Assembly: GCF_029541745.1 (NCBI RefSeq)
Contig: NZ_CP089746.1
Location: forward strand, 6,457,559-6,521,558
Source: Streptomyces sp. LX-29
GTDB lineage: Bacteria > Actinomycetota > Actinomycetes > Streptomycetales > Streptomycetaceae
Direction: 5' to 3'
DNA: 64,000 nucleotides
Of the stretch, positions 9,851 through 18,512 are shown in pieces. Both the position numbers and the translations under genes were made by a program. Every line of letters begins with the position of its first letter. Position 1 is the stretch's first letter. The notes beneath the pieces were generated by a model. The model was not told the DNA's origin, ran no database searches, and was given only the letters and a program-made list of their open reading frames with translations.

Positions 9851-9953
9851 CCGACCGGAGCCGGGCTCCCCGCCCCCGCCCGACCGGGGCCGGGCTCCCC
9901 GCCCCACCTGACCGGAGCCGGGCTCCCCGCCCCACCCGACCGGAGCCGGGCCG
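9851..9953. repeat. 28-29 bp GC-rich tandem repeat
   Basis: About three and a half copies of a unit beginning CCGACCGGAGCCGGGCTCCC start at 9851, 9880, 9908 and 9936, in the gap between the aldehyde and alcohol dehydrogenase genes. Each unit can form a GCCGGGC-type stem, so it may act in RNA processing or attenuation. It may also be neutral minisatellite sequence. Confidence 0.8.
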
Positions 9954-10023
9954 CCGCGCCCGGGCCCGTACGAGGCGGGCCCGGGGCGGGGCCGTCCACC
10001 GTCCAGGCAACCGAGGAGAGACC

Positions 10024-11106
10024 GTGGTCCGCGCCGCCGTCCTGCCCGCAGTCAACGCCCCGCTGGAGATCACCGAGATCGAGCTGCCGGACCCGGCTCC
10101 GGGCCAGGTCCGGGTCCGGCTGGCCGCCGCCGGGGTGTGCCACTCGGACCTGTCGCTGTCCAACGGCACCCTGCGCCAGCCGGTGCCCGCCGTCCTCGGC
10201 CACGAGGGCGCGGGCACCGTCAGCGCGGTCGGCGCGGGCGTCACCGACTGGGCGCCGGGCGACCGGGTGGTGCTCAACTGGGCGCCCGCCTGCGGCGGCT
10301 GCCACTTCTGCGGGCTCGGCGAACCCTGGCTGTGCGCCGCCGCCGGCGCCGCAGCCACCGCTCCGTACGCCACCCGCGCCGCGGACGGCGGCGAGCTCTA
10401 TCCGGGCCTGGGCACCGCGGTCTTCGCCGAGGAGACGCTGGTGCCGCGAAACGCGCTGCTGCCGCTGCCCGACGGGGTGCCGCTCACCGACGCGGCCCTG
10501 CTCGGCTGCGCCGTGCTCACCGGCTACGGCGCGATACACCACGCGGCGCGGGTGCGCCCCGGTGAGTCGGTCGCGGTCTTCGGCGTCGGCGGGGTGGGGC
10601 TCGCGGTGCTCCAGTCGGCGCGCCTGGCGGGCGCCGGGCCGATCGTGGCCGTCGACGTCTCCCCGGCCAAGGAGGAGCTGGCGCGGGCCGCCGGGGCCAC
10701 CGCGTTCGTGCCGGCCGGGGACGAGACCGCGAAGCGGATCCGCGCGCTGACCGGAGGCCACGGGGCGGACGTCGCCGTCGAGTGCGTCGGGCGCGCCGAG
10801 ACCATCCGTACCGCCTGGTCCGCCACCCGGCGCGGCGGCCGCACCACCGTGGTCGGCATCGGCGGCAAGGACCAGCAGGTGTCGTTCTCGGCGCTGGAGC
10901 TCTTCTACTTCGGCCGCACCCTGAGCGGCTGCGTGTACGGCAACTGCGACCCGGCCCGGGACCTGCCGGTGATCGCCGAACATGTGCGGGCGGGACGGCT
11001 CGACCTGGGTTCCATGGTCACCGAGCGGATCGGCCTGGACGGCATCCCGGCGGCCTTCGAGGCGATGCTCGCCGGGCGCGGCGGCCGCGCGCTGGTGGTC
11101 TTCTAG
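10024..11106 (+). CDS. Zinc-dependent alcohol dehydrogenase (MDR family)
   Basis: 360 residues. Motifs are GVCHSDLSLSNG (catalytic zinc ligand Cys), VLGHEGAG (His/Glu), the structural-zinc cluster CGGCHFCGLGEPWLC with four Cys, and the Rossmann motif VFGVGGVGLAVLQ. This layout resembles class III/aryl-alcohol dehydrogenases. GTG 10024 has GAGGAGAG upstream. It follows the aldehyde dehydrogenase gene after a 190-bp gap filled by tandem repeats. The likely role is NAD-linked oxidation of an alcohol in the same pathway; the substrate is not identified. Confidence 0.94.
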   Translation: MVRAAVLPAVNAPLEITEIELPDPAPGQVRVRLAAAGVCHSDLSLSNGTLRQPVPAVLGHEGAGTVSAVGAGVTDWAPGDRVVLNWAPACGGCHFCGLGEPWLCAAAGAAATAPYATRAADGGELYPGLGTAVFAEETLVPRNALLPLPDGVPLTDAALLGCAVLTGYGAIHHAARVRPGESVAVFGVGGVGLAVLQSARLAGAGPIVAVDVSPAKEELARAAGATAFVPAGDETAKRIRALTGGHGADVAVECVGRAETIRTAWSATRRGGRTTVVGIGGKDQQVSFSALELFYFGRTLSGCVYGNCDPARDLPVIAEHVRAGRLDLGSMVTERIGLDGIPAAFEAMLAGRGGRALVVF

Positions 11107-11157
11107 GGCGGGTCGGGCGACCGCGGTCCTCCGAAGCGGCTGGGCGCCGCCGGCCCG

Positions 11158-11835
11158 CTAGGACCGGTCGGCCGCCCGCCGGTCGTCCTCGGACAGCGCC
11201 CGGAAGCGCAGTTCGAGCCCGTCCAACAGCGCCTCCAGACCCAGCTCGAAGGCGCCCTCGTCCACCTGCCGCTGATGGCCCGGCAGCAGGTGGGCGCGGC
11301 CCAGGTGGGGGTAGTCGGCGGGGTCGTAGGCGCCGGCGTCGTCCACGAAGCCGCGGGCGAAGGAGCCCAGCGCGGACCCGGCGACGAAGTAGCGGAGCAG
11401 CGCGCCGACGTGGGTGGCCTGCGCGGGCGGCCAGCCCGCCGCGACCAGGGTGCCGAAGACGGCGTCCGCCATCCGCAGCCCGGCCGGGCGGCGGCCGGGC
11501 CCCTGGGCGAGGAAGGGCACGATGTGCGGATGGTCGCTGAGCGCCGCCCGGTAGGAGCGCGCCCACGCGAGCAGCGCCCCGCGCCAGTCGCCGCCGTCGG
11601 TGTCGGTGTCGTCCGCGAACATCGACAGGTCGACCTGGGCCACCACGGTGTCCGCGACGGCGTCCAGGATCTCGTCCTTGGTCGTGAAGTGGTTGTACAG
11701 CGAGGGCCCGCTGACGCCGAGTTCGGCCGCCAGCCGGCGCGTCGACACCGCCTGCAGCCCCTCGGCGTCCACGAGCGCGAGGGCGGTCGCCACGATGCGC
11801 TCGCGGCTGAGGAGGGGCTTGCGGGGGCGTGCCAT
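11158..11835 (-). CDS. TetR-family transcriptional regulator
   Basis: About 225 residues. The HTH reads ATALALVDAEGLQAVSTR and LAAELGVSGPSLYNHF. A TetR_C-like domain follows (AWARSYRAALSDHPHIVPFLAQ). ATG 11835 is taken because it begins the usual basic N terminus (MARPRKPLLSRERIV); an ATG at 11844 is also possible and neither has a strong Shine-Dalgarno site. The gene is divergent from an acyl-CoA dehydrogenase, and the 19-bp palindrome at 11864-11882 lies between them. The same operator lies before the aldehyde dehydrogenase gene, so it probably represses both transcripts. Confidence 0.9.
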   Translation of the reverse strand: MARPRKPLLSRERIVATALALVDAEGLQAVSTRRLAAELGVSGPSLYNHFTTKDEILDAVADTVVAQVDLSMFADDTDTDGGDWRGALLAWARSYRAALSDHPHIVPFLAQGPGRRPAGLRMADAVFGTLVAAGWPPAQATHVGALLRYFVAGSALGSFARGFVDDAGAYDPADYPHLGRAHLLPGHQRQVDEGAFELGLEALLDGLELRFRALSEDDRRAADRS

Positions 11836-11863
11836 GGCGCACATAGTAGAGGCCGCCCGCACT

Positions 11864-11882
11864 AAACTAGCGCCGCTAATTT
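11864..11882. promoter_or_regulatory. 19-bp palindromic operator in the TetR/acyl-CoA dehydrogenase divergent region
   Basis: AAACTAGCGCCGCTAATTT is an inverted repeat around a central C with one mismatch. Its outer AAACTA half-site matches the operator at 8339-8357. It lies just upstream of the TetR start and about 50 nt before the acyl-CoA dehydrogenase start. Confidence 0.7.
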
Positions 11883-11933
11883 ACGCCGTTTCGGGCCCCG
11901 CCGGACGGGGCTTCGGGGAAGGGGCCGGTCGCC

Positions 11934-13085
11934 ATGGATCTCGCGCTGAGCGCGGAGCAGACCGCGGTCCGCTCGCTCGCCAGGGACTTCGTCGACCGCG
12001 AGGTCGCCCCGCACGCCGCCGCCTGGGACCGCGCGGAGGCCGTGGACCGCGCCATCGTGGGCAGGCTCGGCGCACTGGGCTTCCTGGGGCTCACCGTCCC
12101 CGAGGAGTACGGCGGTTCCGGCGGCGACCACCTGTCCTACGTCCTGGTCACCGAGGAGCTCGGACGGGGCGACTCCGCCGTGCGCGGCATCCTGTCGGTC
12201 TCCCTCGGCCTGGTCGCCAAGTCCCTCGTCGCCTGGGGGAGCGAGGAGCAGAAGCGGGAGTGGCTGCCCCGGCTGTGCGCGGGCGAGGCGGTGGGCTGCT
12301 TCGGGCTCACCGAGCCCGGCACCGGCTCCGACGCCGCGCACCTCACCACCCGCGCCGAGCGTGCCGGCTCGGACTACCTGATCACCGGTGCCAAGACCTT
12401 CATCACCAACGGCACCTGGGCGGACGTCGTCCTGCTCTTCGCGCGCACCGGACCCGAGCCCGGCCACCGCGGCATCAGCGCCTTCCTGGTGCCCGCCGAC
12501 GCGCCCGGCCTGACCCGCCGGGAGATCCACGGCAAGCTCGGGCTGCGCGGCCAGGCCACCGCGGAGCTGGTCCTGGACACGGTCCGGGTCCCCGGCGGCG
12601 CCCTGGTCGGCCCCGCGGGCAAGGGATTCGCGGTCGCCATGTCCGCCCTGGCCAAGGGCCGGATGTCGGTGGCGGCCGGCTGCGTCGGCATCGCGCAGGC
12701 GTGCCTGGACGCGGCGGTGGCGTACGCGGGCGAGCGCGAGCAGTTCGGCCGGACCATCGCCCACCACCAGCTGGTCCAGGAGCTGATATCCGACATCGCG
12801 GTCGACGTCGACGCGGCGCGGCTGCTGACCTGGCGGGTGGCCGATCTCATCGAGCGCGGCCGGCCCTTCGCCACCGAGTCCTCCGTCGCCAAGCTCTACG
12901 CCAGCGAGGCGGCGGTGCGCAGCGCCAACAACGCCCTCCAGGTCTACGGCGGCTACGGCTACATCGACGAGTACCCGGTGGGCAAGCTGCTGCGGGACGC
13001 CCGGGTGATGACGCTGTACGAGGGCACCAGCCAGATCCACAAGCTGCTGATCGGCCGGGCGCTCACCGGGGTCTCGGCGTTCTGA
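11934..13085 (+). CDS. Acyl-CoA dehydrogenase
   Basis: 383 residues, the standard length for the FAD-dependent family that makes the 2,3-double bond in acyl-CoA thioesters. Signature stretches are CFGLTEPGTGSDAA, KTFITNGTWADV, GREQ-like GEREQFGRTIAHHQ, QVYGGYGYIDEYP and YEGTSQIHK with catalytic base Glu363. ATG follows GGAAGGGG. It is divergent from a TetR gene that probably controls it through 11864-11882. Chain-length or branched substrate preference cannot be told from sequence. Glu363 near the C terminus fits short/medium-chain members rather than isovaleryl-CoA dehydrogenase, which carries the base elsewhere. Confidence 0.95.
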   Translation: MDLALSAEQTAVRSLARDFVDREVAPHAAAWDRAEAVDRAIVGRLGALGFLGLTVPEEYGGSGGDHLSYVLVTEELGRGDSAVRGILSVSLGLVAKSLVAWGSEEQKREWLPRLCAGEAVGCFGLTEPGTGSDAAHLTTRAERAGSDYLITGAKTFITNGTWADVVLLFARTGPEPGHRGISAFLVPADAPGLTRREIHGKLGLRGQATAELVLDTVRVPGGALVGPAGKGFAVAMSALAKGRMSVAAGCVGIAQACLDAAVAYAGEREQFGRTIAHHQLVQELISDIAVDVDAARLLTWRVADLIERGRPFATESSVAKLYASEAAVRSANNALQVYGGYGYIDEYPVGKLLRDARVMTLYEGTSQIHKLLIGRALTGVSAF

Positions 13086-13095
13086 ACGAGGGCCG

Positions 13096-13186
13096 CGGGC
13101 CGGCCGTGCGGTGACCGTGGGGCGGCCGAACGGGGGAGCGCGGGCCGGCCGTGCGGAGATCACGGGCCGGCCGAACGGTGACCGCG
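13096..13186. repeat. Imperfect 45-bp direct duplication
   Basis: Two imperfect copies begin CGGGCCGGCCGTGCGG at 13096 and 13141, between the acyl-CoA dehydrogenase and the next TetR gene. They are GC-rich and noncoding. Confidence 0.6.
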
Positions 13187-13203
13187 GACCGACCGGTTGG
13201 GAT

Positions 13204-13218
13204 CTAAGCGCTTGCTCA
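13204..13218. promoter_or_regulatory. Operator CTAAGCGCTTGCTCA upstream of the TetR gene
   Basis: A 15-mer containing the palindrome AAGCGCTT lies 22 nt before the TetR start. The identical 15-mer occurs at 14406-14420, upstream of the MaoC gene. A second element, ACCGACCGGT at 13188-13197, lies just ahead and resembles the core of the 18454/24186/31321 motif. Confidence 0.7.
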
Positions 13219-13239
13219 CCCTCCGTGTAGGGTGTCGCC

Positions 13240-13866
13240 ATGGACACGGAGGCGCAGCAGAGCGAGCAGTGGGCCGACGTCACGCCCGACGCGGCCCGGC
13301 GGCTGGTGATCGCGGCCGTCGACGCCTTCGCCGAGCGCGGCTACCACGCCACCACCACCCGCGACATCGCCGGTCGTGCGGGGATGAGCCCGGCCGCCCT
13401 CTACATCCACTACAAGACCAAGGAAGAGCTGCTCTACCGGATCAGCGGCGTCGGCCACCGGCTCGCCCTGGACATCGTGCGCCGGGCCGCGAGCACCGGT
13501 GCCACCCCGGCCGAGCGGCTCGCCTCGGCCGTGCGCTCCTTCGTGCGCTGGCACGCGGAGCACCACACCACCGCCCGCGTGGTCCAGTACGAGCTGGGCG
13601 CGCTCAGTGCGGAGCACTACGCCGAGATCGCCGCCCGGCGGCGGGAGATCGACGGCACGGTGCGTTCGATCATCGAGGACGGGGTGCGGGCGGGCGACTT
13701 CGCCGTGCCGGACGTCCCCGGCACCACGCTCGCCGTGCTGTCGCTCTGCATCGACGTGGCGCGCTGGTTCAACGCCGAGGGGCGCCGCACCCCCGAGGAG
13801 ATCGGCGCACTCTACGCCGACCTGGTGCTGCGGATGGTCGGGGCGCCCGGGCCGGCCGCGGCCTGA
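13240..13866 (+). CDS. TetR-family transcriptional regulator
   Basis: 208 residues. The HTH spans about residues 20-62: AVDAFAERGYHATTTRDIAG then RAGMSPAALYIHYKTKEEL. A TetR_C domain follows (VRSFVRWHAEHHTTARVVQYEL), resembling regulators of fatty-acid and steroid catabolism. ATG at 13240 is preceded by the 15-bp operator that also precedes the convergent MaoC gene, so autoregulation plus control of MaoC is likely. The ligand is probably an acyl-CoA intermediate, which is an inference from the neighbours. Confidence 0.92.
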   Translation: MDTEAQQSEQWADVTPDAARRLVIAAVDAFAERGYHATTTRDIAGRAGMSPAALYIHYKTKEELLYRISGVGHRLALDIVRRAASTGATPAERLASAVRSFVRWHAEHHTTARVVQYELGALSAEHYAEIAARRREIDGTVRSIIEDGVRAGDFAVPDVPGTTLAVLSLCIDVARWFNAEGRRTPEEIGALYADLVLRMVGAPGPAAA

Positions 13867-13870
13867 GCCC

Positions 13871-14332
13871 TCACAGCGCGAACCGGGTGACGGACTCCGC
13901 CACGCACACCGGCTTCTCGCCGCCGTCGCGCTCCACGGTGACCCGCGTCGTCAGCTGGACGCCGTCCGTGACATCGGTGACCTCCGCGATCCGCGCGGTC
14001 GCGCGCAGCCGGGAGCCGACCGGGACCGGGGCGGGGAAGCGGACCTTGTTCACGCCGTAGTTGATGCCCATCCGCACCCCGTCGACCCGCAGCAGCCGCG
14101 GCATGAACCAGGGCAGCAGGGAGAGCGTCAGATAGCCGTGGGCGATCGTGGAGCCGAAGGGGCCGGCGGCGGCCCGCTCCGGGTCCACATGGATCCACTG
14201 GTGGTCGTCGGTGGCCTCCGCGAACCGGTCGATCCGCCGCTGGTCGATCTCCAGCCACTCGGTGGGGCCGAACTCGGTCCCGACCGCGGAGCGCAGCTCC
14301 TCGACCGAGGTGAAGATCCTGGGCTCTGACAT
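13871..14332 (-). CDS. MaoC-like (R)-specific enoyl-CoA hydratase
   Basis: 153 residues with a single hot-dog fold. The hydratase-2 motif DDHQWIHVDPERA carries the catalytic Asp and His, followed by GPFGSTIAHGYLTLSLLP. Such enzymes hydrate trans-2-enoyl-CoA to (R)-3-hydroxyacyl-CoA. ATG 14332 is chosen for GGAAGG 7 nt upstream; longer readings start in Arg-rich noncoding sequence. It converges on the TetR gene with only 4 nt between stop codons, and its promoter region carries the same 15-bp operator (14406-14420). Confidence 0.93.
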   Translation of the reverse strand: MSEPRIFTSVEELRSAVGTEFGPTEWLEIDQRRIDRFAEATDDHQWIHVDPERAAAGPFGSTIAHGYLTLSLLPWFMPRLLRVDGVRMGINYGVNKVRFPAPVPVGSRLRATARIAEVTDVTDGVQLTTRVTVERDGGEKPVCVAESVTRFAL

Positions 14333-14405
14333 CCGGGTGCCTTCCATGCGGTCGTCCACGGGGCTCGCGCGGCGCGGTCGGGCAGCCGGCGTGCGCCGGC
14401 GCCTG

Positions 14406-14420
14406 CTAAGCGCTTGCTCA
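14406..14420. promoter_or_regulatory. Operator CTAAGCGCTTGCTCA upstream of the MaoC gene
   Basis: An exact copy of the 15-mer at 13204-13218, about 75 nt upstream of the minus-strand MaoC start. The two sites bracket the convergent TetR/MaoC pair. Confidence 0.7.
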
Positions 14421-14558
14421 GGATGCTGTTCGCGGCCCCCGGCTGTCAACGCGCCCCGGCGACACGGGGCGTCGCGGGTGTGAACGCCGCCGGCCCCGCC
14501 CCGCGCCCGGTGGTGCGGCGCGCCGCGGGGCCGGCCCCCCGAGGCCGTGGACGGACGG

Positions 14559-15170
14559 TCACACGCCGGCGTACCGCCGCTCGAACCGGTGGCGCCGGGC
14601 GGACGCCAGCGCCTCCAGGGTCAGCACCGGCGCCGGCACCACGATGCCGCAGCCCGTGCAGACCGGGCCGGCCGGCGGATAGCGGTCCAGCCCCTCACGC
14701 CAGACGATCCGCTCCTCCGCGCAGATCGGACAGGTGTCGCCGGGCGTGGACTCCATCGCTTCGATCATGCGGCGCAGCACGGCGGCCAGCCGGCCGTGCG
14801 GATGCGCCGTGGGACTCTCGCACGGGACGATGTCACACCCGCCCCAGGTGCGCAGATGCCAGTCGTCGACAGCGCTCGGCTGCCGTATCCCCAGGTGTTT
14901 CTCCTGCCTGCGTCGCTCGGCGAACTCGGCCTCGTAGCCGAGCCACACCGCGCGGGCCTCCTCCAACTCCTCCAGCGCCCGTATCAGGCGTGCGGGCTCC
15001 GGAGACCGGTCATCCGGGGCGAACCCGGCCCGGAGGCACAGGTGGTGCCAGGTCGCCCGGTGCCCGTAGGGCGCGAACCGCTCCAGGCACTTACGCAGAG
15101 CGGTGCGCCGCTGTGCGATGTGTCTGTGAGGGTCGCGGACCTCTCGTGCGAGTGCTCTGAAACCGGCCAC
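14559..15170 (-). CDS. Hypothetical protein with zinc-ribbon-like Cys pairs
   Basis: 203 residues. The N-terminal half is helical and charged (ALEELEEARAVWLGYEAEFA). The C-terminal third has CPICAEE and CTGCG separated by about 20 residues, a spacing typical of a zinc ribbon. There are no membrane segments or signal peptide. GTG 15170 has GGAGG 9 nt upstream. It resembles conserved actinobacterial proteins of unknown function and no activity can be assigned. It stands alone, upstream of a 226-bp noncoding stretch. Confidence 0.75.
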   Translation of the reverse strand: MAGFRALAREVRDPHRHIAQRRTALRKCLERFAPYGHRATWHHLCLRAGFAPDDRSPEPARLIRALEELEEARAVWLGYEAEFAERRRQEKHLGIRQPSAVDDWHLRTWGGCDIVPCESPTAHPHGRLAAVLRRMIEAMESTPGDTCPICAEERIVWREGLDRYPPAGPVCTGCGIVVPAPVLTLEALASARRHRFERRYAGV

Positions 15171-15309
15171 TCCATCTCACCTCCGCAAGTGCGGACCCGA
15201 CTCGTCGTCGAATGGGACGTGGCGCGCCGCGATCCGGATCCATCGAAAACGATTGCGAATGCGGAGGCGGGAACCGCGGAGCGCCCCGTGCCGGGTGGTC
15301 ACGCGGGGC

Positions 15310-16791
15310 TCAACGGTGCCCGATCCGGCCGGCGGCGCAGACGATCCGCGCCAACTCCTCATGGCAGATGTCGTTGTGCGCGCCGACCACCGGATCGTCG
15401 TCGTCGACCACCGAACCCGCGTCGACGCTGACGCAGCCGTCCGCCGGGAACGGCCCGCGCAGCGCCTCGGCCAGCGTCAGCCGACGACAGTCGTCCACCG
15501 CCTGGATGCCGTCGAAACCGATGGCCCCCCAGCGCGGGTCGCGCGACAGGAGCGCGGTGGCTGAGTCCTCGGCGTCCCGGGCGGATGCGGCGTTCCGGGC
15601 GGACTCGGTGTTCCGGTCGGATGCGGCGTTCCGGTCGGACTCGGTCTGTCGGGAGGAGGAGTCGCGGGCCACCCGGGAGGCCAGGGGATACAGCACGCCG
15701 AGCGCGCTGTCGTGAGCGGAGAAGCAGGAGACCAGCGGCCCGTCCACCCGGCGCTGCGCGCCGTGCAGCGCCCCGCCGCGGTCGGACGCGTGCGGCAGCC
15801 GCCCGGCGAAGGCGTAGTGCGAGAAGGCGCCCTGAAGCAGCGTCACCGACTTCACGTTCCGGGCGTCGCGCGGCAGCCCGCGCAGCGCGTACGCCACCAG
15901 TCGGGCGCCGAAGCTGTGCCCGACCAGATGCACCCGGGTGTCGGGGCGGGCGTCGCCCAGCGCGCCCAGCAGCGGGCCGAGGCCCCGCTCGCCGACCGTC
16001 CCGGCCCGCCGCTTCATCGTGTAGTAGCTGGCCTGGCGGAGCAGTTCGTGCGCGCCGTGCCACAGCCGCTTCAGTCCGCGCCCGAGGAACGCCGCGCGCT
16101 CCGCCTCGGGCCCGACGGTCGTGGTGTCGGGTCCGGCGGCCAGGGTGGGGGGCGCGGGGCTCACGGTGGTGCCGGGCAGCTCGGCCAGGGCCGCGGTGAA
16201 CGTCCGGCACACCGTGAGCGCGTCCTCGCTGAGCATCGCCGGCGGGCCATCCTCCTCGGCCTCCCCGTCCGTGCGGAAGCCGGCCCGCGCGGTGACCGAC
16301 CCCGCGGGCGGCTCGACCAGCTCCCGTACCAGCCCGGCGAACTCCTCGAACGCGGCCGACTCCTCCGGCCGCTCCGCCAACAGGTCCGCGATCCGGTCCA
16401 ACGTCTGCTCGCGGTCGGGGAAGACGTCGGCGAGCGCGCGCCGCGTCGCCGGGTCGAGGCGGCCGTCGGGCGGGGTCGCGGGGGCGGCCGTCGACCGGGG
16501 GAGGTCGGGGATGGGCTCGTCGGTGAACCGCATCGACGGCCAGATCACGCCCACGTACCCCAGCCGGACGGCGGGGGCGCGGCCGAGGATCCCGGCGAAG
16601 GGCGTGAAGAACCCGTCGTAGAGCCGCACCGCGGTCGACCGGTCGTTGTTCCAGCCGTGCGAGAACACCACCAGATCGGTGATCTTCTCGCGCTCGATCC
16701 CCCGCACCAGCCGCTCCCGCTGTGCGGCGTCGACGTCGCCGTCGGCGTCGAAGGTGAGCTCCCAGTGCGGCTCGACAGTCATGCCCGCCAT
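15310..16791 (-). CDS. Alpha/beta-hydrolase-like protein of unknown substrate
   Basis: About 493 residues. The early motif DLVVFSHGWNNDR (strand plus oxyanion-type His-Gly) and the later HLVGHSFGARLVAY with a GHSFG nucleophile elbow mark an alpha/beta-hydrolase fold. The two are separated by a long helical insertion. The C-terminal region carries a repeat tract, SDRNAASDRNTESARNAA. ATG 16791 has GAGGGG upstream, and a longer in-frame start at 16854 lacks one. There is no signal peptide, so it is cytoplasmic. Substrate and pathway are unknown. Its 3' end is about 140 bp from the start of the zinc-ribbon gene on the same strand. Confidence 0.8.
   Translation of the reverse strand: MAGMTVEPHWELTFDADGDVDAAQRERLVRGIEREKITDLVVFSHGWNNDRSTAVRLYDGFFTPFAGILGRAPAVRLGYVGVIWPSMRFTDEPIPDLPRSTAAPATPPDGRLDPATRRALADVFPDREQTLDRIADLLAERPEESAAFEEFAGLVRELVEPPAGSVTARAGFRTDGEAEEDGPPAMLSEDALTVCRTFTAALAELPGTTVSPAPPTLAAGPDTTTVGPEAERAAFLGRGLKRLWHGAHELLRQASYYTMKRRAGTVGERGLGPLLGALGDARPDTRVHLVGHSFGARLVAYALRGLPRDARNVKSVTLLQGAFSHYAFAGRLPHASDRGGALHGAQRRVDGPLVSCFSAHDSALGVLYPLASRVARDSSSRQTESDRNAASDRNTESARNAASARDAEDSATALLSRDPRWGAIGFDGIQAVDDCRRLTLAEALRGPFPADGCVSVDAGSVVDDDDPVVGAHNDICHEELARIVCAAGRIGHR
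15580..15646 (-). repeat. In-frame 36-bp repeat (two related 18-bp halves)
   Basis: Alternating gcggatgcggcgttccgg and gcggactcggtgttccgg units encode the SDRNAA/SDRNTE tract of the hydrolase-like protein. About two full 36-bp periods are present. Confidence 0.75.
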
Positions 16792-16930
16792 GGCCGTCCC
16801 CCTCAGGTGGTCCGATGTGCGCGCATCGTCCCAACCTGTCGGGGTGACGGCCATACGCCACGCAGGCGTTTCCCGCCGGTAACCGGGAGATTCACCCCGC
16901 GGCGGCCCCGGACCGCGCCGAGGAGGGGTG

Positions 16931-18346
16931 TCACTCCGGGAGCAGCTCCGCCGCGCGGATCTCCCGCAGATGGATCAGGACGTCATGGGAGGGGGTCAGC
17001 GCGAGGGAACGGTCCGGCTCCGGGTAGGACGTGCCGATGGCGCGCGTCGGTCGCGGCGTCGCCAGCCAGGCGCGCGCCGCGGGCGGCGCGGAGCGCAGGT
17101 CCACGACGTAGTCGCGGTGGCGCACCCGGTCCAGGGTGTGCTCGTTGCTCCCCGGAGCGGCGGGGCCGACCGTGTGCGTGGAGATCGCCTTCCCCTCGGG
17201 GTCGGTGGCCTTGAACGAGCCCCGGTCGAAGGTGAACCCCACACTCACATAGTCGCTCCCGAGCCGGTCCCGCAGGAAGGCGCCCTGCATCCGCGGGTAG
17301 CTCGCCGCGTCATAGCTCTCGTAGGAGACATGCGCGTTGTGCGCGGAGAGCAGCACCCTGTCCCCGGTCTGCCGCTGCCACCAGGCCGTGTTGTCGGCCA
17401 TGGCCCGGTCGCGGAAGAGCATGGCGTCCCGCACGCCGGTGGGGTCGGCGAAGTCGAACGCGTACTGCTGGGCGGTCTGGTCGAGGGCGGTCGCATGGCG
17501 CACCGCCCAGGCGAACCGCGCCCGCTCCGCCGGTCCGGCCCCCGGCCGCCGCGCGCTCAGCAGATCGAGCGCGCGCCGCGTCCGCGCGGCCATCTCCCGC
17601 CGTTCGCCCAGCGGCTTCGCCATATACGCGGTCATGTACGCGCGCACGTCCGTGGTGGGGCGCAGGCCGCGGTAGAGCTCGGTGAACTCGGGCAGGAGCG
17701 CCGGGTGGGCCTCCCGCACGTAGTCGGTCACCCGGTCGTACAGCTCCGGGCCCGCGTAGCCGAAGTCGTCGCCCATGAACTGGACCGGGTCCTTCGGATG
17801 CGCCGCGTTGTAGGCACGCATCCAGCGGAGCAGCGACAGATACTCGTCGTTGTTCCAGAAGCGGTAGGCGTCCTGGAACTCCTCGCGCATGATCCGCCGG
17901 GGGTCGCCTTCGCCGCGCAGCACATACGCGTTGAGCCGCAGCCCGGTGCTCCAGGGGGCCTCCAGCGCGAAGGTGCGGAACCCCCGGTGCTCCACCAGGT
18001 AGCGGAAGACCCGGTGCTTCATGGCGAAGAACTCGTGCGAGCCGTGGGTGGCCTCGCCCAGCCCCACCACCTTCGCGTCCCCCACCACGCGCCCCAACGG
18101 CCGCAGGTCGCTCGACGGGCCGGAGGGCTCGGTGGAGCGCAGCGGGTGCGCGGCGCGCTCCAGGGCGGCGACCGGGTCGGTGTGCGGGCTCGGGGTCGAG
18201 ATGGCGGAGCCGTGGGCGGCCGGGGCGGCCCGCGGCGCCTGAGAGGTGTGCGGAGCCTCGGCGAAGGCGGGGGCCGCACCGGCGGAGCCGAGCGCCCCCA
18301 GACAGAGGAGGGTGGCGGTCAGGACGGTGGCTCGATGTCGTCGCAT
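16931..18346 (-). CDS. Secreted erythromycin-esterase-family protein
   Basis: 471 residues. A cleavable Sec signal is visible (MRRHRATVLTATLLCLG, with cleavage near APAFA-EA). Family motifs are VVGLGEATHGSHEFFAMKHR (catalytic His and Glu), FALEAPW and LLSAHNAHVSYES. EreA/EreB open macrolide lactones, but most chromosomal homologues have unknown substrates, so a resistance role is not assured. The exported form argues for an extracellular target. It is divergent from the SDR gene, with about 165 bp between starts. Confidence 0.9.
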   Translation of the reverse strand: MRRHRATVLTATLLCLGALGSAGAAPAFAEAPHTSQAPRAAPAAHGSAISTPSPHTDPVAALERAAHPLRSTEPSGPSSDLRPLGRVVGDAKVVGLGEATHGSHEFFAMKHRVFRYLVEHRGFRTFALEAPWSTGLRLNAYVLRGEGDPRRIMREEFQDAYRFWNNDEYLSLLRWMRAYNAAHPKDPVQFMGDDFGYAGPELYDRVTDYVREAHPALLPEFTELYRGLRPTTDVRAYMTAYMAKPLGERREMAARTRRALDLLSARRPGAGPAERARFAWAVRHATALDQTAQQYAFDFADPTGVRDAMLFRDRAMADNTAWWQRQTGDRVLLSAHNAHVSYESYDAASYPRMQGAFLRDRLGSDYVSVGFTFDRGSFKATDPEGKAISTHTVGPAAPGSNEHTLDRVRHRDYVVDLRSAPPAARAWLATPRPTRAIGTSYPEPDRSLALTPSHDVLIHLREIRAAELLPE

Positions 18347-18453
18347 GGATCAAGGGTCCCGGCGGGGGGAGGGCCCGAACCATCCGGCCAGTGCCCCGAT
18401 TCCGGGTGGGGCCAGCCCTACCTCCGCCCTCGCCCCGCCCCCTTCCGCCGCGC

Positions 18454-18471
18454 ATACCGACTGGTTAGTCT
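18454..18471. promoter_or_regulatory. ATACCGACTGGT operator upstream of the SDR operon
   Basis: ATACCGACTGGTTAGTCT begins about 60 nt before the SDR start and is a degenerate inverted repeat. Its left half ATACCGACYGGT is shared with 24186-24203 and with the reverse complement of 31321-31339. Confidence 0.65.
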
Positions 18472-18512
18472 GCCGGCACGCATCGAGGGACCGAGCCGAG
18501 GGAGCGTCAGAC

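Noticed and set aside
9851..9953. Attachment site or integration hotspot at the tandem repeats
   Set aside because: No integrase or tRNA gene is nearby, and the array is a simple GC-rich tandem repeat between two co-directional genes.
13204..14420. Firm assignment of the 13240 TetR as KstR2
   Set aside because: The 15-mer matches only 8 of the 10 fixed positions of the KstR2 consensus, and no ring-cleavage genes are present in the window.
16931..18346. Macrolide resistance determinant
   Set aside because: Only family-level similarity to erythromycin esterases is visible; no macrolide biosynthesis or resistance context is present, so it is left as a family assignment.
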